This document shows, piece by piece, positions 1-9,962 of a DNA stretch of 64,000 nucleotides. The DNA is from Saprospiraceae bacterium (GTDB taxonomy: Bacteria; Bacteroidota; Bacteroidia; Chitinophagales; Saprospiraceae), in NCBI GenBank assembly GCA_016719855.1, contig JADJYH010000019.1, positions 18,324 through 82,323 on the forward strand, written 5' to 3'. Every line of letters starts with the position of its first letter. The stretch's first letter is position 1. Both the position numbers and the translations under genes were made by a program. Below the pieces are notes generated by a model. The model ran no database searches, was not told the DNA's origin, and saw nothing but the letters and a program-made list of their open reading frames with translations.

Positions 1-2
1 GC

Positions 3-224
3 ACAGTGGTCAACCAGTTAAAATCATGGCAGAACGGAACGCTTAGCCCGTATTTCGCTAACGGGCAGCTTTTAGTTTCCAGCAAGGTGAAATTAATGGA
101 AGGCCAAGGTGAAAAGGTGCAGGTAAAACTGACCGATCGCCGCCAAGCAGAGTTCAGCCCAGAGGCGGCGATGATGCGTAAAGTGGTCATCGAAAGCGTC
201 AAGCGGCAGAAACCCAAAGTATAA
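3..224 (+). CDS. C-terminal part of an unrecognised protein (cut by window start)
   Basis: The frame is open to the left edge of the window, so the GTG at position 6 is probably not the true start. About 73 residues are visible, rich in Lys, Val and Gln, ending in QKPKV with a TAA. No motif, signal or membrane segment is visible and I do not recognise the family. The stop lies next to the convergently transcribed glycosyltransferase gene that ends at 226. Confidence 0.4.
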   Translation, partial: TVVNQLKSWQNGTLSPYFANGQLLVSSKVKLMEGQGEKVQVKLTDRRQAEFSPEAAMMRKVVIESVKRQKPKV

Positions 225-225
225 T

Positions 226-1437
226 TCAGCGCATCCTGCGCCCCTTCCACTCGTAGCGCTTCACCAGGTTGGCCAAGGTGCCGATGCTGATGATGTAAGC
301 GATGTGCATCCCTTGCGAAAGCAAGTAGTTGTGCATCAAGTCACGTCGCCCGAAGTAGCGGCACAGCTCGCCGAGGAAGCGAAAATCCACGACCGTTTTA
401 GCCAAAAACAAGCCCAACGCCAGCATGGCCAACGGCCAACCCAACCAGCAGGTGAGCAGCAGGTTCAGCACGATGGCCCAACTCAACAGGAACACCACAC
501 TGAGCCGCAGCGTGACCTGCCAATCTTCGTAACTCCTTGATTTTGAGGCCCATCGGAGCCGCTGCGACACGAACGAGCGCAGGTCGGGCTGCGCCTCGGT
601 GAACACCGTGGCCGCTCGGTTTTTAAGGAAAAAAACGCCGTCGGGATGCCGCTTGGCCACCTTGTGCAGCAGCAGCATGTCGTCGCCACTGGCCAGCCCA
701 GCGATGCCCTCGAAGCCGCCAACCTCCTGAAAAACTGCCTTCGGGTAGGCGAGGTTGGCGCCGTTGCAGAGCAGGCCGCTGCCAGCTTGGAAGCCCGCCC
801 CAGTGACGCCCATCATGCCCAAAAAATCGAGCGACTGGAAGCGCTGGAGCCAGTTGTTCTCCCGATGAAAATTGACGGGAGCGGCGATGAACTTCGCTCG
901 TTTTTCTTCAAAAAAAGCAGCCAGCAGCCAAAGCCAATCGGGGGGCAGCAGGCAGTCAGCGTCGGTGCAGACGATGAGGTCGCCAGTGGCCAGAGCAATG
1001 CCCGTTTCGATAGTAGCTTTTTTGCCGATGGCTAAGTTAGTGACGGCGTGACTCAGAGTCACGCCGTCACTTGCCCCTTCTCCTCCAAGTCGAACTAACC
1101 GCAGATTTGCTTGCCTCTCAGCAATACTTTGCGCCAGCAAAAACGTGTCGTCCTCGGAGTGGTCGTCGAGCAAGATGACCTCGAACAGCGTGGCCGGGTA
1201 GCTCTGCTTCGCAATGGAGGCGAGGCATTTCGGGAGGTTCGTCGCTTCGTTTCGGGCGGGGATGATGACGCTTATTTTTGTCGAAGGCGAAGCGCCAGGC
1301 CGGGGCGTCCAGTCGGGGAGTTTGCGCCAGCCACTGCGGTATTGCTCGACGACAAATACATACGCAACAGCGAGCAGCGCTGAGCTAAGTGCCCATGCGA
1401 TAACGGCGATTTCTTGACAAGCAGTCAGTGGTTGCAT
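226..1437 (-). CDS. Family 2 glycosyltransferase, membrane-anchored
   Basis: 403 residues. An N-terminal membrane helix (about residues 8-30) is followed by a GT-A catalytic domain starting at SVIIPARNE (56-64). Nucleotide and metal binding residues are seen as TDADC (158-162), the acceptor/base region as SGDD (250-253), and the QRLRW motif of processive GT2 enzymes at 292-296. Two or three C-terminal helices (about 308-350 and near 375) complete the fold. This layout is typical of enzymes that transfer sugars from nucleotide sugars to lipid or polysaccharide acceptors at the inner membrane; the substrate cannot be told from sequence. A CGAAAGTA, close to a reversed -7 box, sits just before the start. 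It is convergent with the partial gene at the window edge. Confidence 0.88.
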   Translation of the reverse strand: MQPLTACQEIAVIAWALSSALLAVAYVFVVEQYRSGWRKLPDWTPRPGASPSTKISVIIPARNEATNLPKCLASIAKQSYPATLFEVILLDDHSEDDTFLLAQSIAERQANLRLVRLGGEGASDGVTLSHAVTNLAIGKKATIETGIALATGDLIVCTDADCLLPPDWLWLLAAFFEEKRAKFIAAPVNFHRENNWLQRFQSLDFLGMMGVTGAGFQAGSGLLCNGANLAYPKAVFQEVGGFEGIAGLASGDDMLLLHKVAKRHPDGVFFLKNRAATVFTEAQPDLRSFVSQRLRWASKSRSYEDWQVTLRLSVVFLLSWAIVLNLLLTCWLGWPLAMLALGLFLAKTVVDFRFLGELCRYFGRRDLMHNYLLSQGMHIAYIISIGTLANLVKRYEWKGRRMR

Positions 1438-1568
1438 GGGGCGAAAGTACGATAGCCCTTGAGGAAAGTACAGCGAAACCTTTTGTTTTGGAAGGGAAAA
1501 CCAATATTCCCATCAGTCCAATATTTGCTTCCCATTGATGTATCATAAGCGTTTTGCTACTGCTAGGC

Positions 1569-2511
1569 TCATTGCTTTTCCAGCTTATCAGGCTCAAACT
1601 TGATGCCCCAGTGTTCGATGTAATCCTCAATAGGCCCCAGCCCCATCGCCGCCCGCCGCTCGTTGACGTGGAAGGGGTCTTCGAGGGGGTAAATTTCGTA
1701 ACCAGTCTTGTCATCCTTCAGCCGCATTTGGGAGCCATAAATTTGCTTAATTCCTCGGTTCATGTTCATGCGATCCACGAGGTAGGCCCAGTCGCCTTTG
1801 GAAATTTGGCCTTCGTTGGCCGCTTGCTCCACCAGCGGGTAGTAGCGCTCCTGAAATTCAATCGGCGCATGTTGGATGACCAGCCAGGCTGTGTTTTTCT
1901 GCGATTCACCCACCATTTCAAGGCCGGGGTAGCTGCCGACCGATTCGAAGATGCGCAACATCCGCAGTTCGTTCACGCTGTCCACTTGTCGGTAAGTCAT
2001 GCCCGGCCAATAATAAGTATTACCGGCACAGTCGGCCTCGTTCGGGAGTCGGGTTTCCGAGCGTATGAACTGGTCAAAATGCCTGATTTCAGCCAGTTCT
2101 TTTTTTTAGTTGAAAATTGAACTTGGGCGTGGCATCGGTGCATTCCATCTGGAGCGGCCGCCATTCGAGGTATGGGCGGTATTTGTACAAGAATGATTCC
2201 TCGTCCAACACCATTTCGCAAAACTCGGTAGGATGTTGCTCGGCGCATTTTTGAAGCCAGGCATAGGCACTGGCGAACTCTCGGAGGTTCAGGTAGCAGG
2301 TGGCCAGGCGGTATTTGCTGCGAAAGGCTTCCTCTGTGATTTGCAAGGCATTCAGGTAAAACGGAATGGCTTCCCGGTCGCTTCCCGCTTCGAAGAACTC
2401 GTCGGCGGCGTCCACGTTGCGGATATAAATGGGGTTGATGGAGACGTAGGATTTTGTTTGCGAAAAAGCAAGGCAGGGCAGGAAAAAGAGGAGGGTTGGG
2501 AGATGTTTCAT
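1569..2511 (-). CDS. Secreted TPR + DUF6624 protein, frameshifted
   Basis: Two frames join into one protein of about 313 residues. The first (from 2511) has a signal peptide ending LAFSQ and a TPR-like helical pair (DAADEFFEAGSDREAIPFYL, then RSKYRLATCYLNLREFASAY). The second carries the DUF6624 core: VGESQKNTAWLVIQHAP, then DWAYLVDRMNMNRGIKQIYG, then NERRAAMGLGPI. Between them an A8 run (T8 on the + strand, 2100-2107) puts the frames out of register. With seven A the reading continues KKELAEIRHFDQFIRSE, which is the expected start of the domain. DUF6624 proteins have no known biochemical role. The break could be a sequencing indel or a real mutation. Confidence 0.75.
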
Positions 2512-2536
2512 CAGCGGAATGATTGACCATAAATGC

Positions 2537-2544
2537 CAAAATTA
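2537..2544 (-). promoter_or_regulatory. Putative Bacteroidota -7 box
   Basis: CAAAATTA on the + strand reads TAATTTTG on the minus strand, matching TAnnTTTG about 25 bases before the ATG of the TPR/DUF6624 gene. No convincing -33 TTTG was found. Confidence 0.35.
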
Positions 2545-2578
2545 ATCAAGGAAAAATATCCGCTCTTACCCTTAACGC

Positions 2579-3325
2579 CTATTTAACTACCGCCCCCTCC
2601 AATATAAAACCGCAGACCCGAAGGCCCGCATTGGTCATGGCGCCCCTTGATGCCTGGTTTTGAATGGAGCAACGAGCCGCAGGCACCCGGTCAGAGCGAT
2701 AGCACTCCTTTTTTATTTCCTGTAAAAGAAAACTCGCAAATCCCTTGCCCCAATAATTCTCTTCCACTTCGAAGTACAAATCGGCAAACGGTGGGTTGTA
2801 GTGCGTCATGAATCCGCCGGTAGCAATGACTTTTCCGTCCTTTTCCAAAACGTAATCGCCGACAGGTTCGAGGCGGTGTGAAAACTTGCTCTGCGGCTCC
2901 CTGGTTCGAAAAACGGCATCGGGCATTGCCCGTTCGGTGGCATGATGGTCTTCAAACAGCACAACCTCGGAGCGGATACTCCTTGAAAACTCAAACAGCA
3001 GGGAAGTCAGCATCAATTCATTGCTTTGGCATTCGATATGGGTTGCGCCCGATGCTGCCAACAATTTTGCAAAGGCTAGGCTTGTCGTTTTCCGGTACTC
3101 AGGCAACAGGAAAAACTCAAAAACGGCGTCCCTGCTACCCAAATCTTCTTTGCCTTTTACGGAACCGTAACCCACCTGCTCGCCTTCAACTACAAGCAGC
3201 CACGAATCTGACCAGCCCCGCTCGTGGCAGGCGTTGTAGCGGATTTGGAAATTGTGTTCTTGCAAAAACATGGCCCGCAGTGGCTCGATTTCCGCAAGGG
3301 TGGTTTTGATGGCTTCGATTTTCAT
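2579..3325 (-). CDS. GNAT-family N-acetyltransferase (two-domain)
   Basis: 248 residues. The C-terminal half shows the GNAT acetyl-CoA binding pattern: VIATGGFM (strand 4), DLYFEVEENYWGKGFASFLLQEI (an altered Q/RxxGxG/A loop with GKGFA) and RCSIQNQASRGAMTNAG, the usual N-A-S/R-G helix of motif B. The N-terminal half (to about 120) resembles a second, degenerate GNAT fold with QVGYGSV and a LPEYRK loop. Substrate unknown. The start is six bases after the stop of the small VOC remnant at 3332-3478, so the two are probably co-transcribed. Confidence 0.82.
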   Translation of the reverse strand: MKIEAIKTTLAEIEPLRAMFLQEHNFQIRYNACHERGWSDSWLLVVEGEQVGYGSVKGKEDLGSRDAVFEFFLLPEYRKTTSLAFAKLLAASGATHIECQSNELMLTSLLFEFSRSIRSEVVLFEDHHATERAMPDAVFRTREPQSKFSHRLEPVGDYVLEKDGKVIATGGFMTHYNPPFADLYFEVEENYWGKGFASFLLQEIKKECYRSDRVPAARCSIQNQASRGAMTNAGLRVCGFILEGAVVK

Positions 3326-3331
3326 GGCAGA

Positions 3332-3478
3332 TTACAGTGCTTCAAAAAAGAAAATAGCATTCCCGTTCAAATCATAACACCCAAACTCGTTGGTGTCCCA
3401 AGCCGTTTTTTCCTCCCACCAAGCGATGTCCCTTGGCACGTCGGTGATGGGGTAAATGCGGAGGAAGGTGGTGAGCAT
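3332..3478 (-). CDS. 48-residue remnant of a VOC/glyoxalase-like protein
   Basis: A small open frame: ATG at 3478, stop at 3332. The N-terminal part reads MLTTFLRIYPITDVPRDIAW and the end reads YDLNGNAIFFFEAL. The latter resembles the closing strand of vicinal-oxygen-chelate proteins (D-x-x-GN-x-x-x-F-x-E). The two ends of a roughly 120-residue VOC domain appear joined directly, lacking the middle, so it looks like an internally deleted gene. It lies six bases upstream of the GNAT gene. Whether the peptide is made is unknown. Confidence 0.5.
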   Translation of the reverse strand: MLTTFLRIYPITDVPRDIAWWEEKTAWDTNEFGCYDLNGNAIFFFEAL

Positions 3479-3506
3479 GTTGGGTAGTTTTAAAGATTGA
3501 GTGTTT

Positions 3507-4667
3507 TTACAAATTTTTCAATGCTGATTGCCACGGCAATAATTGTCCCTGCTCCAGTTTCATGGATTGGCTTCCAGCATAAACCAAAAAGCTGCTGGTA
3601 GCCTTGTTCGAGCTGACCTGCGACCATTTGGCAAGCCCAGACAGCAGGCGGGTGTTGAAGGTTTGGCTACTTTTGATTTCAACGGCAGTCAGTGTACCCT
3701 GTTCTTCGATGAGCAAATCCACCTCGTTGCCGTGCTGGTCTTGCCAGAACCAGAAAACAGGACGCTTGCCCGCATGGGAACGCTTCTTGTACAGGTCGGC
3801 GATGATGGCGTTCTCCACGATATTGCCAAAATAATGGTGCGTTTCCAATTGCTTTGGTGAGCCTATGCCCAACAAATGGCAAAGCAGGCCAGTATCGAAA
3901 AAGTAAAACTTGGGCGTCTTGATGATGCGCTTGTTGAAGTTTTTGTAAAAAGGCTGAAGGTAAAAAATCATGTACGAAGCCTCCAGCACCGAGAACCAAG
4001 CCTTCACCGTGTTGACCGAAAGGCTCAGGTCGGTGGCAAGGGAGCTTAGGTTGAGCGGTTGGCCCACCCGCCCGGCACACAGCCGCAGGAACCGGTTGAA
4101 CACCGAAAGGTCGCCCACGTTCTTCAGCAGCCGGACGTCCCTTTCGAGGTAGGTTTGGACATAGTTGTTGAAAAACAGCTCGGGCGGCACCTGCTGGTCG
4201 TGTAGCCCCGGAAAGCCGCCCCGCCAAGCGAAGTCCTCCAAATCAGTGGGGGCAAACGGAGTGCCCTCCATCTCTGAAAACCCCAGCGGGAACAGGTTCA
4301 AAATGCCCACCCTGCCCGCCAGCGACTGCGTTATTTTCTCCATCATCAAGAAGTTCTGCGAACCGGATAGGTAAAACTTCAGTTGTCGGTTAGCATCCAC
4401 CATCACTTGCAGGTAAGAGAACAGTTGCGGTACCCGCTGCGCCTCGTCCAGCACTGCCCCGGCAGGGAAATCCTTCAAAAAGCGGCGGGGGTCTTGCTCC
4501 GCCAGCAAACGTAGCTCCGGGTCTTCGAGGTTGGCGTAGGGCAAACTGGGGAACAGGTTTTTCAGCAAGGTCGTTTTCCCGGCCTGCCGAGGGCCGCCGA
4601 GATAGACGATGGGGTAGTATTTTGCCAGTTCCTGAAGGGCAGGCGTGATATGGCGCTGAATCAACAT
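3507..4667 (-). CDS. AAA+ ATPase with DUF4143 C-terminal domain
   Basis: 386 residues. Walker A is GPRQAGKTT (25-33) and Walker B is AVLDEAQRVP (71-80), matching the AAA_14 family. The C-terminal DUF4143 domain has a nuclease-like pattern: NEVDLLIEEQGTLTAVEIKS (D...E-x-K), as in PD-(D/E)XK folds. A winged-helix-like stretch sits between (LSSLATDLSLSVNTVKAWFS). Members are widespread and poorly understood; some are thought to act as toxin-like or defence-associated ATPases. It is monocistronic, with a TAAATTTG box shortly upstream. Confidence 0.88.
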   Translation of the reverse strand: MLIQRHITPALQELAKYYPIVYLGGPRQAGKTTLLKNLFPSLPYANLEDPELRLLAEQDPRRFLKDFPAGAVLDEAQRVPQLFSYLQVMVDANRQLKFYLSGSQNFLMMEKITQSLAGRVGILNLFPLGFSEMEGTPFAPTDLEDFAWRGGFPGLHDQQVPPELFFNNYVQTYLERDVRLLKNVGDLSVFNRFLRLCAGRVGQPLNLSSLATDLSLSVNTVKAWFSVLEASYMIFYLQPFYKNFNKRIIKTPKFYFFDTGLLCHLLGIGSPKQLETHHYFGNIVENAIIADLYKKRSHAGKRPVFWFWQDQHGNEVDLLIEEQGTLTAVEIKSSQTFNTRLLSGLAKWSQVSSNKATSSFLVYAGSQSMKLEQGQLLPWQSALKNL

Positions 4668-4692
4668 TTTGAGTAGATTTTCAGTTCAATTG

Positions 4693-4700
4693 CAAATTTA
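4693..4700 (-). promoter_or_regulatory. Putative Bacteroidota -7 box
   Basis: CAAATTTA on the + strand (TAAATTTG on the minus strand) fits TAnnTTTG, 26 bases before the ATG of the AAA_14/DUF4143 gene. Confidence 0.4.
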
Positions 4701-4800
4701 CTCAAAAAATAAACAGTGGCGCAGGTTTTTAAATGGAAAGCTGGGATTCAATAAAACATTGCAGAGGCTCAAACCCCTCGCCCCTCAATCTCTCAAACCC

Positions 4801-7800
4801 TCAGTTCCCGCCCCACACCGGCAACCGCCCCGGCGTATATGGCGCTTTCGCCGCCTCCAACTTCCTGTCCAGTGCAGGCAAATCTACCTCCACCAACTGT
4901 TTCAACTTAGCCAGTTCAGCCTTGAACAGCTTGCCAGCGATGGCCATCTGTTCCTTCTGCGTGGTGGTCGGTGCCGAGGACGAACTCCAGATGTCGTAGC
5001 TCATGCCGTAGATGCGGTCGGCGACGGACGGGGCATGTGGCTTGTCTAATTTCGATGCCACGCCGTCGCCGTAGAGTGCCTTGTTCATGTCCTTAATTTT
5101 TTGTTCCAACGCCTTCACGTCGGCTAACAAATCGGTAGCGGGCTGCGCAATGGAGTAAGTCGCCTGACGCATGAGCTTCAGGGTGTTGTTCACGTCGCCG
5201 AGCAGGGAAGTAGCGCCGTTCCAAGCACGCTCCAACTCTGCGGCTTGACCAACGTAGGCATCCATCGCCTGTTTGTCGGATGCGGGCAAAGTACTACCGC
5301 CGAGGCTGTTCAGCTTGAATTTTTGCGGAGCAACCAACTCCGTGGCCGTGCCATTGATGACCTTCGTGAGGCTCACCGTGTACTCACCAGGCAGCGCCAA
5401 GCGGCCACCATCGGGCGATTCCCACGGGGCTTTCTCGCCAGGATTCAGGTTTATCGGGGATGGGGAAGGCAAGCGGCCATCCCAAACTTGGCGGTTTACC
5501 CCTTTTTCCAGCCGGACTTGATTTGCCGGACGATGGTGCCAGTGCCATTTTTAATGGTAAAAAGCAAGTACGGCGCCTCCTCGTTTTGCTCGGCTTGCAG
5601 TTCCTCGTAAGTCGGGTAGCGGATTTCCTTGTTGTCCTTGGTCTGTTTTTTCTCCCAATCCTGCCGCTTCTGTTTCAGCGTTTTCGCTTCGTCTTTTACG
5701 AAGTAAGTAAACACAGCGCCCATCGGCGGATTGGCGGCGGTGAAGAACGATGCACCTTGGAATCCCTTCCCCGTGGCGTAGCCAATCGGCGTGGACACGT
5801 TGAACACGAGTGCATCTTTTATGGGCAAAATGGCGGCCTCCTTTGTGGGCAGGTCGGCCAAATTGCGGAGCGGCGAATAGTCGTCCAGCACATAAAAGCC
5901 TCGCCCGAACGTGGCAATGACGAGGTCATTTTCCCGGCGCTGAATGGCGATGTCCCGCACGGCAATGGTGGGCAACCCGCTGCTGAGTTTCTTCCAAAAC
6001 TTGCCGCCATCGTTGCTGAACAGGCAGGTGAACTCGGTACCGACGAACAGTAAATTTTTGTCAACATGGTCTTCGGCGAGGGAGTAGGCGCTGCCCCGTT
6101 CGGGCATGTTGTTGCTGATGCTCGTCCAGGTGCGGCCTTTGTCCGTGCTCTTGAAAATATATGGCTTGAAGTCGCCCCGCTTGTGGTTGTTGAAAGCAGC
6201 GTAAACGACGTTCTCGTCGTGTTGCGAAGCAAGCAAAGCATTCACGTAGGTCAGTTCCGGCACGCCGGGAAAGTTGGCGATTTTCGTCCAGGTTTTGCCG
6301 CCGTCCTCGGTGATTTGCACGAGGCCGTCGTCGGTGCCGACGTAGAGCAGGTTGGCATTCTTCGGGCTTTCCGAGAACGCCACGATGTTGCCGTACTCGC
6401 TCGTGCTGGCGTTCTTGGCGATGGCGTCCATGCTTTGCACCTTGCCCATCACTTGGAGCGTGTTGCGATCAATTTGGCGAGTGAGGTCGGGGCTGATGGC
6501 CGTCCAGGTATCGCCCCGGTCTTCGGTTTTATAGACCCGGTTGGCGCAATAGTACAAGCGGCTGCCCTTGTGGCGGCTGACGGCGAGCGGGCTGTCCCAG
6601 TTCCAGCGCAGGGTGTTTTCGCCCTCGGTGGGCTTGGGCTGCAGGCTGGTCATTTCGCCGCTGATGCGGTCGTATCGAACGAGGCCACCGTTCTGCGACT
6701 GGGCATACACGATGTTTGGGTTGTCGGGGTCAATCTGGCTCTCGAAACCGTCGCCGAGGCTGGTCACGTACCAGTCGGAGTTGGCGATGCCGTGGCCGTT
6801 GCGGGTGCGGCTAGGCCCGCCGAGCGAGAAGTTGTCCTGCGTGCCGCCGTGGATATGGTAGAACGGCAGCGTGTTGTCCACCTCTACTTTGTAGAACTGC
6901 GTAACAGGCAAGTTGCCGTGGTATTTCCAAGTTTTTGCCCCGTCAAATGACTCATAAACGCCACCGTCGCAGCCGGAGAGCATGTAGTTGGGGTCTTTCG
7001 GGTCAATCCAGAGCACGTGGTTGTCCACGTGCTTGACATCCTCACCGAGCCTCGACCAGGACTTTCCACCATCGTGGCTGACTTGGTTGAAAACGTCCAT
7101 CGAGTAGATGGTATTTGGGTTGGACGGGTGCGTGAAAATCTCGCAGAAATAGTTGCCGCTGGTCGCATGGCCACTCTGTTTTTCCCAGCTTGCGCCCCGG
7201 TCGGTGCTTTTGAAAAAACCGCCCTTACCCTCCTGTGCCTCGACCATGGCGTACAGGATTTCTGGGTCACTTGAAAAGGCGAAGGCGATACGCCCGATGT
7301 CGCCGCCGGGCAGGCCGTTGGCCGCTTTTTCCCAAGTTTTGCCGCCGTCAACGGATTTGTAAATGGTGCTGCCGGGGCCGCCGCCCACGTAGGTGAACAC
7401 ATGCCGCCTGCGCTGGAAGGCCGATGCGTACAGCACGTCGGGGTTGCGGGGATCCATCACAAGGTCGTTGACGCCCGTGTTTTCGTCAATGAGCGACTTG
7501 CCATCGGCACCGTTGAGCACCATCGCCCAAGTCTTGCCGCCGTCGGTGGTCTTGTAAACGCCCCGGTCGCCGCCAGCACTCCAGACGGGGCCAATGGCCG
7601 CCACGAAAACGGTGTTTGCGTTGCGGGGATCCACGATAATTTTGCCGACGTGCTCTGAGTTTTTCAAGCCCATGTTCGACCAGCTTTTGCCAGCGTCCAT
7701 GCTTTTGTAAACGCCATCGCCGTAGCCCACGGAGCGCTGGTTGTTGTTCTCGCCCGTGCCCACCCAGACCGTGCTGGGATTGGAGGGGTCGAGCGTGATG

Positions 7801-8114
7801 CAACCGATGGAGTAGCTGCCCTCGCCGTCGAAAATGGGTTCGTAGGTAGTGCCTGCGTTGGTGGTTTTCCAGACGCCGCCGGAGGCGCTGGCCACGTAGT
7901 AGGTGCTGCGATTTTGCGGATGCACCGCAAAATCGCTGATGCGCCCGGAAGTGACCGCCGGGCCGACGCTGCGCCACGAGAGGCCAAGGCCGAGGGTGTC
8001 GAGGTAGTGCTTTGGCTCGTCTTTTTTTGGCTCGTCCGCCTTCTTCTTTTGTGAAAAAAGGTTGGTGGTGAACAGCAGCGTGGCTGCCAGCAGAAGGGTG
8101 GTAAGTTTGTTCAT
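4801..8114 (-). CDS. Secreted sortilin/VPS10-like BNR propeller protein, frameshifted
   Basis: Joining two frames gives about 1104 residues. The N-terminus is a signal peptide (MNKLTTLLLAATLLFTTNLFSQ). A long beta-propeller region follows with many Asp-box repeats (S/T-x-D-x-G-x-x-W), for example KSMDAGKSW, KTTDGGKTW, KSVDGGKTW, SHDGGKSW and KSTDKGRTW. The second frame (4801-5495) supplies the C-terminal domain starting VNRQVWDGRLPSPSP, which directly continues SGWKKG. The frame break is at the C4 run 5499-5502; one more base restores the frame. Such proteins are often annotated as glycosyl hydrolases, but the propeller itself gives no catalytic evidence. No T9SS tail was seen. Confidence 0.82.
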
Positions 8115-8153
8115 TCGTTGCTTGATTTGATTAGGTCGGAAAGGTAGGGAGTT

Positions 8154-8255
8154 TTACGATTTACGAATGACGATTTACGATTACGGGGGATGCTGCTCAT
8201 CCCAAAAAATCTGTCAATATTCTTAGCAGCCTCAATCGTAAATCCAAAATCGTAA
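8154..8255. repeat. Intergenic palindrome of ACGATTT words
   Basis: Copies of TTACGATT/ATTTACGATT on the left (8154-8161, 8173-8182) face their reverse complements on the right (8234-8243, 8248-8255), so the transcript can fold into a nested hairpin. It lies between two minus-strand genes, just downstream of the DinB-like gene's transcription side and before the VPS10-like gene start. Same word family as 19759-19878. Confidence 0.6.
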
Positions 8256-8266
8256 TTTGGAAATCA

Positions 8267-8881
8267 TCACTCCCGCACCCTCCCCGTAAACACGCTCGCC
8301 TTCCCATTGAACGGATTGCCTGACGAGCGCCGGAACGTGACCACCTGCCCGACGTGCCAAAGCGCATCGGCGATGGGGCCGTTGAGCATGTTCCAGAAGG
8401 GGAATTCCGTCTTGTTTTCGCCATTTTGGAAGATGATGGTCATGTCCTCCAGCTTGCTGCCGGACTGTTTCAGCAGGTTGCTGGCGGTTTGCAGGTTTTC
8501 GAGTACCATGAGGCGTTTTACCTCGAAGGCCAAAGGCGAAGTCTCCTCGCCCGACCGGATGTTGGGCAGGCTCTTGATGCCGTTCAATATCAGGTTGGAC
8601 AGGCCGAGGATATGGTCAATCGTTTCCTCACTGCTGCGTGACTCCGGTGTGGGGCGAAAGGCGAGGTCTTCGGGACGCAGCCCCTCGGTAGCCCAGTAAA
8701 ACCGGAAGCCAACCCCATCAATCGTGCGGGCGACCACGTTTTCGGGCGTGAAGGATTCGGGGTAGTCGGGTATTTCCCGGTAGGGCAATTCGGTTGGCAT
8801 AACGGCAGTAGTTTCAGGTTGTGAAAACAGCGGGCTTTGGAGCGCCAGCAGCAGAAGCAACGGAAGTATTTTTTTCAGCAT
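8267..8881 (-). CDS. Secreted DinB-like protein
   Basis: 204 residues from the ATG at 8881, chosen because it begins a clean signal peptide (MLKKILPLLLLLALQSPLFS); the open frame extends further upstream without signal-like sequence. The body is a four-helix DinB-like domain: GVGFRFYWATEGLRPEDLAF, DHILGLSNLIL and FWNMLNGPIADALWHVGQVV. Histidines in DHILG and LWHVGQ are candidates for the metal site of this superfamily. Function unknown; DinB relatives include thiol-dependent transferases. Located in the periplasm or secreted by inference. Confidence 0.72.
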   Translation of the reverse strand: MLKKILPLLLLLALQSPLFSQPETTAVMPTELPYREIPDYPESFTPENVVARTIDGVGFRFYWATEGLRPEDLAFRPTPESRSSEETIDHILGLSNLILNGIKSLPNIRSGEETSPLAFEVKRLMVLENLQTASNLLKQSGSKLEDMTIIFQNGENKTEFPFWNMLNGPIADALWHVGQVVTFRRSSGNPFNGKASVFTGRVRE

Positions 8882-9062
8882 GTCAAATTGATTATTTGAA
8901 GGCGCAACTTTTAGGTTAAAAGTAAGGCCAGCAGAAACATCGTTCTTTTCCCGTCTGAAACGGGGTCTGGCAATTGAAAACACGATAATTCAAAAGGACA
9001 ATGGTAAAGCATTCAGGCTGCCGTGCGGAGGTCACCCAAACAGGAAAGTTCGTTCCACCCCA

Positions 9063-9900
9063 TCAAAGGCACTCCTGATTTATTCCCAAAACATACTTCT
9101 CCACGATGCCAATCTGCACCGCAGTCTCGGCCCCTTGAAGCCACCAATCATGTCGTCCGTCATGCTGCGGGCAGCTAGGTCGGTGAGCTTTTTCGCCACG
9201 GGCATGTACGACCAGTGCCATTTCTCCTCGTTGTAGCCGTTCGGGCGCTCTTCTCCTTTGCGGGAATAGGGCTGGCAAAAGCCATACTCGGCAGCGTATT
9301 TGAGCATCCAGTCGTACACCTTCTTGCCAGGCCCTGCTCGAAAGTGTAGTTGTCGAGGTCGTTGAGGTCAACGTCCGTGCCCCAGTGGTGGCGGCTGGAG
9401 CCGGGCATGGAGCTGTATTCCAGTATTTTGAGGGCACGGGTCTTCGGGTCGGGGTATTTTTTGGCGGCGTTCGAGCCGTTTTCGATGAGGCGGTTGCCCG
9501 TCCATTTGCCCTCCCAAATGGATTTTTGCTTGCTGAAGTTGCGGGTAGCAGAGACGATGGTCAGTGTCACGCCGTCGGCTTGGGCGGCTTCCCACATTTT
9601 TGCGAAGCTCTCGTAAGTGTCTTTCCGAAGGAAATAACCCTCCTCGTCAGCATATTTTTTATCCACCGAAACGAAGTCCGGGTGCTTCGCCGGGTCGAAT
9701 CTGCCCATGATGTACTCAATGGAAAACTCAGGCGCTGGCTCGGGAGCAGGAGGCGGATTGGCAGCGACTGCAACAGCATGTGCTGTATCAGGTGCAGGTG
9801 CCTCCGGCAAATGGGCGCTGACCTGCTCTGGTTGCGCCGTTCCTTGCTGGGTACAGGCGAATGGTATGGGGAGGAAAAGCAGGAAAATCAAGTATCGCAT
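9063..9900 (-). CDS. D-alanyl-D-alanine carboxypeptidase (VanY-type), two frameshifts
   Basis: Joined length about 279 residues. The N-terminus is a signal sequence with a Cys at 16 (PIPFAC), so a lipoprotein is possible, followed by a Pro/Ala-rich linker. The catalytic zinc motif reads SSRHHWGTDVDL (SxHxxGxxxD), and the second site is EEKWHWSY (ExxH-like) in another frame. The last segment, in the first frame again, is GAETAVQIGIVEKYVLGINQ. Breaks: near 9335-9340 (one base missing before GKKVYDWM) and in the C4 run 9131-9134 (five needed). These enzymes trim the terminal D-Ala of peptidoglycan stem peptides in the periplasm. Confidence 0.8.
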
Positions 9901-9962
9901 GAATTTATGTTTTTTGATTAAAAGAGCGGGGGAACGTCAGTTGTTTCCAATTTAGATGCCTT

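Noticed and set aside
2089..2120. Programmed -1 ribosomal frameshift at the A8 run
   Set aside because: Joining the frames needs skipping one base (+1) rather than a -1 slip, and similar one-base breaks occur at unrelated short runs across the window, so an indel is simpler.
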